7,231 nt of DNA from Thermodesulfobacteriota bacterium (GTDB lineage: Bacteria > Desulfobacterota > Thermodesulfobacteria > Thermodesulfobacteriales > Thermodesulfatatoraceae): the NCBI GenBank assembly GCA_013154385.1, contig JAADCO010000150.1, forward strand, positions 1 to 7,231, written 5' to 3'. The translations under genes and the position numbers were made by a program. How positions within the stretch are numbered: position 1 is the first letter of the stretch; each line of letters begins with the position of its first letter. The notes below the pieces were generated by a model. That model saw only the letters and a program-made list of their open reading frames with translations. It was not told the origin of the DNA and ran no database searches. Positions 1 through 5,349 of this stretch are shown in pieces.

Positions 1-88
1 TGGTGCCCGGGGCCGGACTCGAACCGGCACGGGGCGTAACCCCAGGGGATTTTAAGTCCCCTGCGTCTACCAGTTCCGCCACCCGGGC
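1..88 (-). tRNA. tRNA-Leu (anticodon UAA)
   Basis: The reverse complement folds as a complete class II tRNA of 88 nt including an encoded 3' CCA (plus positions 1-3). The acceptor stem pairs GCCCGGG (88-82) with CCCGGGC (11-5), seven perfect pairs, followed by discriminator A and CCA. The anticodon stem GGGGA/TCCCC encloses the loop CTTAAAA, which puts UAA at plus positions 52-54 and so reads UUA (and UUG by wobble). The D arm has the GGCGGAACTGGTAGACGC pattern typical of bacterial tRNA-Leu. A long variable arm (GGGG, loop TTACG, CCCC) and a T arm with GCCGG, TTCGAGT and CCGGC complete it. The all-GC acceptor and T stems fit a thermophile. The 3' end touches the window edge, so its terminator or downstream tRNAs are not visible. 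Confidence 0.98.
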
Positions 89-116
89 CAGGAGCTGAAA
101 CCTTTGATATCTAAGC

Positions 117-145
117 TTTTTACTATGATTCACCCTTCCGGGCAA
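117..145 (-). promoter_or_regulatory. Possible sigma-70-type promoter for tRNA-Leu
   Basis: Reading on the minus strand there is a -35-like TTGCCC (plus 140-145), a 17-bp spacer, and a -10-like TAAAAA (plus 117-122). Each hexamer matches 4 of 6 consensus positions. It lies about 29 bp upstream of the mature 5' end of the tRNA, a reasonable distance for a short 5' leader removed by RNase P. The match is modest and rests only on hexamer similarity. The rest of the 89-240 gap shows no gene and no convincing terminator. Confidence 0.3.
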
Positions 146-240
146 GAAGCCTCGATCTTCCCGCGCCTCAGACGAGAATTCGCCAATCAGGTGCACTTAG
201 ACCAAAAATCGACGGAAAAGGGCTTCAGCCAAAACCTGCC

Positions 241-909
241 TCAAAAAGGTTCGTACTTCATTCCCAACTGCATCTCGTAAAGGCGGGAGAGCTGCTCGGA
301 TAATCGCGGTTTGACCGACCCATCCTTTACGGCGGCGATAAGGTCTTCCACGGTGCGGATGAGGCGGTCGGTCTCGTTGAAGACGATCCCGATCTCTTCC
401 ACCGAGTGGGCGTCGCTTCCAGCCACTCCCGGAAGGTCGAAGGCGTAGGCGAGTTCTCGAGCCTGAGCGTTGGCCAGGAGGGAGGTCCTTCCGTTGAGCA
501 CCTCGATGGCGTCCACCAGGCCATCTTCAAGGAGTTCCTCGTCGGGTTCTCGTCCCCAGCGATAGGGATGGGCCCAAATCGAAAGCCCTCCGAGGCGCCT
601 TATCTCTTCGAGCACCTCGCGACTGGAGAGCCCGCGGGGAAACCAAGGCACCTTCCCCGGGGCGAAAAGGAGGAAGTCTCCGTCAGGGGTGGAATATTCC
701 ATGCCCACGAGGACCATCAAGCCGTTTTCCTGGGGACCAGGGCTGAGGTGCTCGAGGACCTCGGTGGAGAAATGGTCGGTAATGCAGATGAGATCAAGGC
801 CCACTTCTCTTGCGCGCGCCACGGCTTCTTCCGGCCTCTGTTCACCGCAGGGGGAGATGTCCGTGTGAAGATGGAGATCGAGGCGCATGGGCATAGTATG
901 CTTCAACAT
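241..909 (-). CDS. PHP-domain metal-dependent phosphoesterase
   Basis: Predicted stand-alone PHP (polymerase and histidinol phosphatase) domain hydrolase of 222 aa, soluble and cytoplasmic, with no signal peptide or membrane segment. The family motifs that build the trinuclear metal site occur in order: DLHLHTDISPCG (residues 11-22, ligands H13 and H15), ITDH (D45, H46), GMEYS (E71), WAHPYR (H114) and GSDAH (D166, H168). All expected ligands are present, so the enzyme should be active. The substrate cannot be read from sequence. Relatives act on phosphoesters such as nucleotides, pAp or histidinol phosphate. The start is uncertain: ATG at 909 is the longest choice, ATGs at 894 and 888 also precede the first motif, and none has a good Shine-Dalgarno. 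It diverges from the MFS gene across 53 bp and lies 152 bp from the tRNA, so it is probably monocistronic. Confidence 0.9.
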   Translation of the reverse strand: MLKHTMPMRLDLHLHTDISPCGEQRPEEAVARAREVGLDLICITDHFSTEVLEHLSPGPQENGLMVLVGMEYSTPDGDFLLFAPGKVPWFPRGLSSREVLEEIRRLGGLSIWAHPYRWGREPDEELLEDGLVDAIEVLNGRTSLLANAQARELAYAFDLPGVAGSDAHSVEEIGIVFNETDRLIRTVEDLIAAVKDGSVKPRLSEQLSRLYEMQLGMKYEPF

Positions 910-962
910 AAAATTTTGCCAAGGGTTAGACCTGGTTCCCGAAGAAGATTAAATTTCGAGAC

Positions 963-2129
963 ATGCCTCCCACAAACCGCAAGCGCACCCTGTTCATCCT
1001 CTCCTCCCTTTCCATGTGCGGCGCCATGGCCCTGGCCACCACCGCCTTCTTCATGCCCGTCTATCTCAAACAGATCGGGTTCTCGGGCCGGGAAATAGGT
1101 CTCCTCTACGCGCTCTTCAGTCTCACCTCCATCGTGACCTCCTTTCCCTCCGGTCTGGCCAGCGACCGCTTCTACGCGCGCAACCTCATCGTGCTGGCGC
1201 TGTGGCTCATGGGCGCTTCCCTCTTCGTCCAGAGCATGGTGACCCGTTTCGTGCTCTTCGCCGCGGCCTATCTGGTCTACGGTCTGGGGCAAAACCTCTT
1301 CCGCGTAAGCCTCGATGCCTTGCTCCTCAAAACGCTTCCGGAAAAGGTCGGAAAGACCTACGGCATCTTCAACGGAATGCGCATGTTGGGTTTTACCCTG
1401 GGTGGGCTTGCCGGCGGGCTACTCCTCGGTCGTTACGACTTTGTCTACACCCTGCGTTTCGTGGGGGCCTTCTACTTCACGATGTCCCTCTACTGGTTCT
1501 TCCTCCCCAAGACGGTGCCCGTGAAATTCGGCCTCAAGACCTACTTTTCCGACTTCTCTCAACCGCGGGTCCTCCTCTTTGCCTTCTGGCTCTACCTCTT
1601 CTATCTCCACTGGGGAGCCGAGTTTACGAGCTACGGACTCTTTTTGAGGGAGAACCTCCATCTTTCCCTCACCGGCATGGGGCTCTATATGTCCGCCGAA
1701 TTTGCCATGGTCGGTCTCGCCTCGGTCATCAACGGTTTCCGCCTGGAACGGGGGGCCAGCCTCTCTCGCCTGGCGGCTTTGGGGCTCTTTTGCTCCGGGG
1801 TAGGGCACATGGGCATGATCATCGAGATCCTCCCGATAAGCCTTGCCTTCCGGCTGTTGCACGGCTTCGGGGACGGGACGATCATGGTCCTTTCCTACGT
1901 GGGGATCGCCAAGCTGTTCCGCCTGGAGCGCATCGGCGGGAACAGCGGCCTCATCACCCTCTCCATCATGCTGGGCAGTTTCACGGGCTCGCTCATCTTC
2001 GGCCCGTTAGGGGCGAAATACGGCTATCAATGGCCCCTTTTCATCTCCGGAGCCATCACCCTGATGCTCATCCCCATGGTCTTTCTCCCCCGCTTTCGGG
2101 AGGTGGCTACCGTCTCTCACGGAAGATGA
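963..2129 (+). CDS. Major facilitator superfamily (MFS) permease
   Basis: Predicted secondary transporter of 388 aa in the cytoplasmic membrane with about 12 hydrophobic helices, the usual MFS size. A short basic N-terminus (NRKR, residues 5-8) precedes TM1. The loop between TM2 and TM3 carries motif A as PSGLASDRFYARN (residues 62-74), the conserved Gly-Asp-Arg signature of MFS proteins. A glycine-rich stretch near TM5 (GFTLGGLAGGLLLG) fits the six-helix half repeat. The substrate cannot be assigned, and neighbours do not suggest one. ATG 963 is the only sensible upstream start, because an in-frame stop lies at 927-929; the Shine-Dalgarno is weak. The last seven codons plus the stop overlap the 3' end of der on the other strand by 23 bp. 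The tail beyond TM12 is not conserved in such proteins, so the overlap probably arose by extension of this gene. Confidence 0.9.
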   Translation: MPPTNRKRTLFILSSLSMCGAMALATTAFFMPVYLKQIGFSGREIGLLYALFSLTSIVTSFPSGLASDRFYARNLIVLALWLMGASLFVQSMVTRFVLFAAAYLVYGLGQNLFRVSLDALLLKTLPEKVGKTYGIFNGMRMLGFTLGGLAGGLLLGRYDFVYTLRFVGAFYFTMSLYWFFLPKTVPVKFGLKTYFSDFSQPRVLLFAFWLYLFYLHWGAEFTSYGLFLRENLHLSLTGMGLYMSAEFAMVGLASVINGFRLERGASLSRLAALGLFCSGVGHMGMIIEILPISLAFRLLHGFGDGTIMVLSYVGIAKLFRLERIGGNSGLITLSIMLGSFTGSLIFGPLGAKYGYQWPLFISGAITLMLIPMVFLPRFREVATVSHGR

Positions 2130-3432
2130 TCTTTACCGGGCTCTTTTCAAAGCCCAGGGCCTCCCGCAAGCGGTTGCGCAAATAGCGCTCGTAGCTCTTG
2201 GGGATGTCTTCGGGAAAGTTGGTGAAGATGACGAAAGTGGGCGGACGGACGTCCACCTGCGTCCCGTAGTAAAACTTCACGCGCTTGCCCGTCTTCGAAT
2301 AGATGCTGTGGTCGCGTGTGATCTCCTCAAGCGCCTTGTTGACGATCCAGGTGGGCACGCGGGTGGAATACTGGCGATAAATTTCGTCCACCAGGGGCAG
2401 TATTTCCTTGATGCGTCGGCCCGTCTTGGCGGAAACCGTAAGAATGGGCGCCCAGGGGATGAATCGCGCCCCGTACTTCACCTTCTCAAGGAGGATGTTT
2501 CCTTCCTCCCGCTTGCCGTCGAGGAGATCCCACTTGTTGATCAGGATGAGGCAACCCTTGTGGTTCTTTTCCACCTGGGAGAGGATCTTCTGGTCCTGAT
2601 CGGTGATTCCTTCCTCGGCGGTGAGCACGACCAGGGCCACGTCACAGTTTTTGAGGGCCTCAAGCGACTTGCCCACGCTGAACTTTTCCACGCGATCCTT
2701 GATCCGGGGCCTCCGCCTGATGCCCGCGGTGTCTATGAGGAGGTAACGGCGGCCATCCGGGAGCTCGAGCAGGGTGTCCACGCTGTCGCGCGTGGTCCCC
2801 GGCACGTCCGAGACGATCATTCTCTCTTCCCCCAGGAGGCGGTTGACCAGGGAGCTCTTCCCCACGTTGGGCCGGCCCAGGATGGCCACGCGCACCACTT
2901 CGTCTTCCTTAGGTTCCTCGGCCTCTGTTTCTTCCGGCAAGTAGGGAGCAATGGCCTCGTGTAGCTCTTCGAGGTTCCTCTTGTTCTTGGCCGAGATGCC
3001 GACGACCTTGTCGAACCCCAGTCTGTAAAATTCGGGGATGACGGATTCGAGCTTTTCGCCGTCAATCTTGTTGACCACGAGGATCACGGGCTTTCCCGTC
3101 TCACGTAAGAAGGCGGCGAGCTCCTCGTCCACCGGATTGAGCCCGCTCTGACCATCGGTGACGAAGAGGATCAGATCCGCCTCGTCGAGGGCCGTTTTGG
3201 CCTGGTCGAAGATGGCGCGGGCAAAGAGATCCTCATCCCCCGGCAGGAGCCCGCCGGTGTCGATGAGGGTCACCGGTTTTCCGGCGATCTCGGCCACCGC
3301 ATACTGCCGATCCCGGGTGACTCCGGGAGACTTTTCCACCACCGACTTTCTCGTGCGCGAAAGGGTATTGAAAAGGGTTGATTTCCCCACGTTTGGCCGA
3401 CCGACAATGGCAATCCGAAAACCTTTGGACAT
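2107..3432 (-). CDS. der: Ribosome biogenesis GTPase Der (EngA), tandem G domains
   Basis: Der is the essential double-Era-like GTPase that acts in late 50S ribosomal subunit assembly. The 441-residue product has two complete G domains. The first has GRPNVGKST (11-19), PGVTRD (36-41), DTGG (58-61), NKID (121-124) and SAK (147-149). The second has GRPNVGKSS (186-194), PGTTRD (211-216), DTAG (234-237), NKWD (299-302) and a SAK motif. An acidic linker (about 166-178) joins them, and a KH-like domain (about 355-441) ends in the family-typical IIFRERR. The ATG at 3432 is chosen because AGGAGA sits just upstream and the protein then begins MSKGFRIAIVGRP as in the family. The frame stays open upstream to a TTG at 3543, but that extension has no family support. 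It is divergent from the fumarase operon, and its stop overlaps the MFS gene tail. Confidence 0.97.
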   Translation of the reverse strand: MSKGFRIAIVGRPNVGKSTLFNTLSRTRKSVVEKSPGVTRDRQYAVAEIAGKPVTLIDTGGLLPGDEDLFARAIFDQAKTALDEADLILFVTDGQSGLNPVDEELAAFLRETGKPVILVVNKIDGEKLESVIPEFYRLGFDKVVGISAKNKRNLEELHEAIAPYLPEETEAEEPKEDEVVRVAILGRPNVGKSSLVNRLLGEERMIVSDVPGTTRDSVDTLLELPDGRRYLLIDTAGIRRRPRIKDRVEKFSVGKSLEALKNCDVALVVLTAEEGITDQDQKILSQVEKNHKGCLILINKWDLLDGKREEGNILLEKVKYGARFIPWAPILTVSAKTGRRIKEILPLVDEIYRQYSTRVPTWIVNKALEEITRDHSIYSKTGKRVKFYYGTQVDVRPPTFVIFTNFPEDIPKSYERYLRNRLREALGFEKSPVKIIFRERR

Positions 3433-3436
3433 CTCT

Positions 3437-3442
3437 TCTCCT
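3437..3442 (-). promoter_or_regulatory. Shine-Dalgarno site of der
   Basis: AGGAGA on the minus strand lies four bases before the ATG at 3432. This strong site decides the der start in favour of 3432 over the in-frame TTG at 3543. An identical site and similar spacing occur in front of tatA in this window. Confidence 0.75.
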
Positions 3443-3481
3443 GTCGTTCCTAAAAGTTTAAGCTTTACGTTAAGCAGCTTC

Positions 3482-3510
3482 TTGGCTTTGTCAGGACCAA
3501 AGGGTATTAA
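3482..3510 (+). promoter_or_regulatory. Possible promoter of the fumarase-yjbQ-DUF3786 operon
   Basis: A -35-like TTGGCT (3482-3487), a 17-bp spacer and a -10-like TATTAA (3505-3510) lie in the divergent der/fumarase intergenic region. Each hexamer matches 4 of 6 consensus positions, with optimal spacing. Transcription would start near 3517. That would give a leader of about 60 nt before ATG 3579, or only about 11 nt before the alternative GTG at 3528. No operator-like inverted repeat is evident. I saw no equally good der promoter on the opposite strand. Confidence 0.4.
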
Positions 3511-3578
3511 CAACTTTTGGAGACGAAGTGAAGCCCCTGTCAAGCAGGCTTTTGAAGAACGAAGACGACGGAGCGAAG

Positions 3579-4148
3579 ATGAAGCGCTTGGTTTTTCCCC
3601 TGACTTCCAAAGAGGTCCTCCGAAGCCTCACCGCCGGTGAGCTCGTGTCCCTTTCCGGTTCGCTTCTGGCCGCCCGTGACCAGACCCACCGTCTCCTCCT
3701 CGAGGCCCTGGAAAAGGGTGAGGAGCTTCCGGTGGATCTGAAGGGTCAGTGCATCTACTACGTGGGCCCTACGCCTGCTCCTCCGGGAAGGCCCATTGGT
3801 TCAGCCGGTCCGACGACCTCCTACCGCATGGATCGCTACACCCCGCGGTTGCTGGCCGAGGGGCTTTGCGCCACCATGGGAAAGGGGCAGAGGTCTCCCG
3901 AAGTGCGCCGGGCCATGCTTGAGCACGAGGCCGTCTACTTCGCCACCTTTGGCGGGGCCGGGGCCTATCTTTCGCGCCGCATCAAGTCCTCGGAGGTGAT
4001 CGCCTTCCCGGAGCTCGGTCCGGAGGCCCTCTTGAGACTCGAAGTAGAGGACTTTCCCGCGGTGGTCATCAACGACCTGGCGGGAAACGATTTCTACGAG
4101 GAGACCAGACGCACCTGGTCACGCATCCTCCAGGAGGTCAGAAGATGA
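3579..4148 (+). CDS. Fe-S type (class I) fumarate/tartrate hydratase beta-subunit family protein
   Basis: This 189-aa protein matches the C-terminal/beta module of class I hydro-lyases, which interconvert fumarate and malate (or act on tartrate) in the cytoplasm. Visible family landmarks are the N-terminal LTSKEVLRSLTAGELVSLSG pattern, ARDQTH (32-37), the YYVGPTPAPPG segment (60-70), GPTTSYRMD (77-85, substrate-site loop), a GKGQRS segment (101-106) and the late VINDLAGNDFY. In two-subunit enzymes the [4Fe-4S] cluster is held by the alpha subunit, and no alpha gene lies next to this one. The ATG at 3579 has GGAG five bases upstream and gives a family-like N-terminus. A GTG at 3528, also with GGAG five bases upstream, would add 17 residues. 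It overlaps yjbQ by ATGA. The precise substrate is inferred, and another hydro-lyase role is possible. Confidence 0.88.
   Translation: MKRLVFPLTSKEVLRSLTAGELVSLSGSLLAARDQTHRLLLEALEKGEELPVDLKGQCIYYVGPTPAPPGRPIGSAGPTTSYRMDRYTPRLLAEGLCATMGKGQRSPEVRRAMLEHEAVYFATFGGAGAYLSRRIKSSEVIAFPELGPEALLRLEVEDFPAVVINDLAGNDFYEETRRTWSRILQEVRR
4132..4138 (+). promoter_or_regulatory. Shine-Dalgarno site of the yjbQ-like gene
   Basis: AGGAGGT is a near-perfect ribosome binding site inside the last codons of the fumarase beta-like gene. It lies six bases before the ATG at 4145 and supports that start and independent initiation despite the four-base overlap. Confidence 0.75.
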
Positions 4149-4561
4149 TCCACACCAAAGAGATCTTCATCGACACCAAGGGGTTTTGCGACGTTCACGA
4201 CCTGACGGCGGCGGTGGCCTCCTTTGTCAGAGAAACCGGGCTACAGCACGGCCAGGCCCTGGTCCACGTTCCCGGTTCCACCGCGGCGGTGACCACCATC
4301 GAGTTCGAGCCCGGGGTCCTCGAGGACCTGTGTCAGGCCCTCGAACGCCTGGCGCCCCAGAACATCCCTTACGCGCACGACCGCGCCTGGGGAGACGGAA
4401 ACGGCTTTTCGCACGTAAGGGCCGCCTTTCTGAAGCCCAGCCTGGTGATCCCGGTGGCCGAAGGCCGGCTCCTCCTCGGCACCTGGCAACAGGTGGTGCT
4501 CCTCGACTTCGACAACCGGTCCCGCAGGAGGAGGGTCATCCTGCAGGTAATGGGGGACTGA
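4145..4561 (+). CDS. YjbQ family protein (UPF0047)
   Basis: A complete single-domain YjbQ/UPF0047 protein of 138 aa, the usual length. Family landmarks are the strand-turn VHVPGSTAAVTTIE (40-53), YAHDRAWGDGNG (76-87), SHVRAAF (89-95), and the C-terminal core VIPVAEGRLLLGTWQQVVLLDFD (101-123) followed by an RRRRVILQVMG strand. The family folds as a small beta-sandwich. Thiamin phosphate synthase activity has been reported for some members, but the physiological role is unsettled. The classic HTTA/HTSA motif reads PGSTA here, so the first His is Gly; H78 and H90 are retained. Its ATG overlaps the upstream stop (ATGA), and its TGA overlaps the next ATG (TGATG), so it is translationally coupled on both sides. 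That makes a role linked to the neighbouring hydro-lyase and Fe-S protein plausible but unproven. Confidence 0.9.
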   Translation: MIHTKEIFIDTKGFCDVHDLTAAVASFVRETGLQHGQALVHVPGSTAAVTTIEFEPGVLEDLCQALERLAPQNIPYAHDRAWGDGNGFSHVRAAFLKPSLVIPVAEGRLLLGTWQQVVLLDFDNRSRRRRVILQVMGD

Positions 4562-5349
4562 TGCCGGGCCCGCTGGAAATACTCAAGTTCCTCCCCAAGA
4601 CCAATTGCCAAAAGTGCGGTTACGCCTCGTGCCTGGCTTTCGCCTTTGCCCTGGCCAGCGGGGCTGCGGATCCTAAACGTTGCCCGGAGCTCGATCCCGG
4701 TCTTCTCCCCCAGATCGCGCCGGAGAAAAAGCTTCCGGAGGAGGATTTCGCCTGGAAGGTGCTTGAGGAGGTAAAGAAAAAGGCCCTCCAGACGGACTGG
4801 CAGGAAATAGCGCCCCGGCTCGGGCTGGAGATGCTGGGCCCGCGGGAGCTCCGGATACCCTATCTCGATCTGTGGGTGAGGCTGAAACCCGAGGGAGCCG
4901 CGGGTGAGGACGGCCTCGAACTCGATCCCAGGGACCAGATACTCCTCTACAACTATCTCTCCTTTGCCGGAAACGCCCCTCTTTCCGGTGAGTTCGTGGG
5001 GCTTGAGGCCTTTCCCCACTCGGTTTCCAAGGTGGCCACCCTGAGGCGCTACGCCGAAGAGAAGCTCGCCGAAGCCTTCACCGGCCGACTGCCCGCCCTG
5101 AAGCAGGCCCTCGATGGATTTAGAACCGAGGTCCCCGCGCTCTCTCCGGCGGATCTTTCGGTGATCGTCTTCGTCCTCCCCAGAGTCCCCCTCCAGATCA
5201 ACTTCTTCGAGGGAGACCCGGAAGACGGTCTTCCGGCGGAGGCCAAGGTCCTCTTCGATCGGGCGGCCATCCGCTATCTGGATCTAGAGTCCCTCGTCTT
5301 CTGCGCGGAAAGGCTCGTCGAAAGGCTCATCGAAAAGGCCAGTCACTAA
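4561..5349 (+). CDS. Four-cysteine Fe-S domain plus DUF3786 protein
   Basis: This 262-aa soluble protein has two parts. Residues 5-44 form a four-cysteine motif, C16-x2-C19-x4-C24-x16-C41 followed by PEL. It matches the small [4Fe-4S] domain found at the N-terminus of the corrinoid iron-sulfur protein large subunit and in RnfB-like proteins. Residues about 65-260 match DUF3786, with DQILLYNYLSFAGNAPLSGEF (125-145) and LPRVPLQINFFEGDPEDGLP (206-225), then AEAKVLFDRAA and a YLDLESLVF segment. No function is established for DUF3786. The Fe-S part suggests electron transfer or sensing. ATG 4561 overlaps the yjbQ stop as TGATG and sits directly before the Cys motif; the frame is open further upstream, but that part is out-of-frame yjbQ sequence. 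Its TAA overlaps the resB stop on the other strand. Confidence 0.85.
   Translation: MPGPLEILKFLPKTNCQKCGYASCLAFAFALASGAADPKRCPELDPGLLPQIAPEKKLPEEDFAWKVLEEVKKKALQTDWQEIAPRLGLEMLGPRELRIPYLDLWVRLKPEGAAGEDGLELDPRDQILLYNYLSFAGNAPLSGEFVGLEAFPHSVSKVATLRRYAEEKLAEAFTGRLPALKQALDGFRTEVPALSPADLSVIVFVLPRVPLQINFFEGDPEDGLPAEAKVLFDRAAIRYLDLESLVFCAERLVERLIEKASH

Noticed and set aside
207..240. Possible rho-independent terminator after the PHP gene (GGC-TGAA-GCC then CTTTT)
   Set aside because: The stem is only three to four pairs and the T run is short, too weak to call.
1..240. tRNA-Leu as an integration (att) site
   Set aside because: No integrase, direct repeat of the tRNA end or foreign-looking genes on the visible side. 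The 3' side lies outside the window.
1016..2185. Second long plus-strand frame overlapping the MFS gene
   Set aside because: Arg/His/Pro/Leu-rich translation with no membrane segments or motifs; a +2 frame shadow of the permease.
3433..3543. In-frame N-terminal extension of der to a TTG at 3543 (37 residues)
   Set aside because: No family counterpart, and it would overlap the fumarase leader. A strong AGGAGA precedes ATG 3432, where the protein begins in the canonical way.
4186..4560. Upstream extension of the DUF3786 reading frame through the yjbQ region
   Set aside because: It is low-complexity Arg/Pro/Gly-rich shadow sequence of yjbQ in another frame. The real protein starts at ATG 4561, immediately before the Cys motif.
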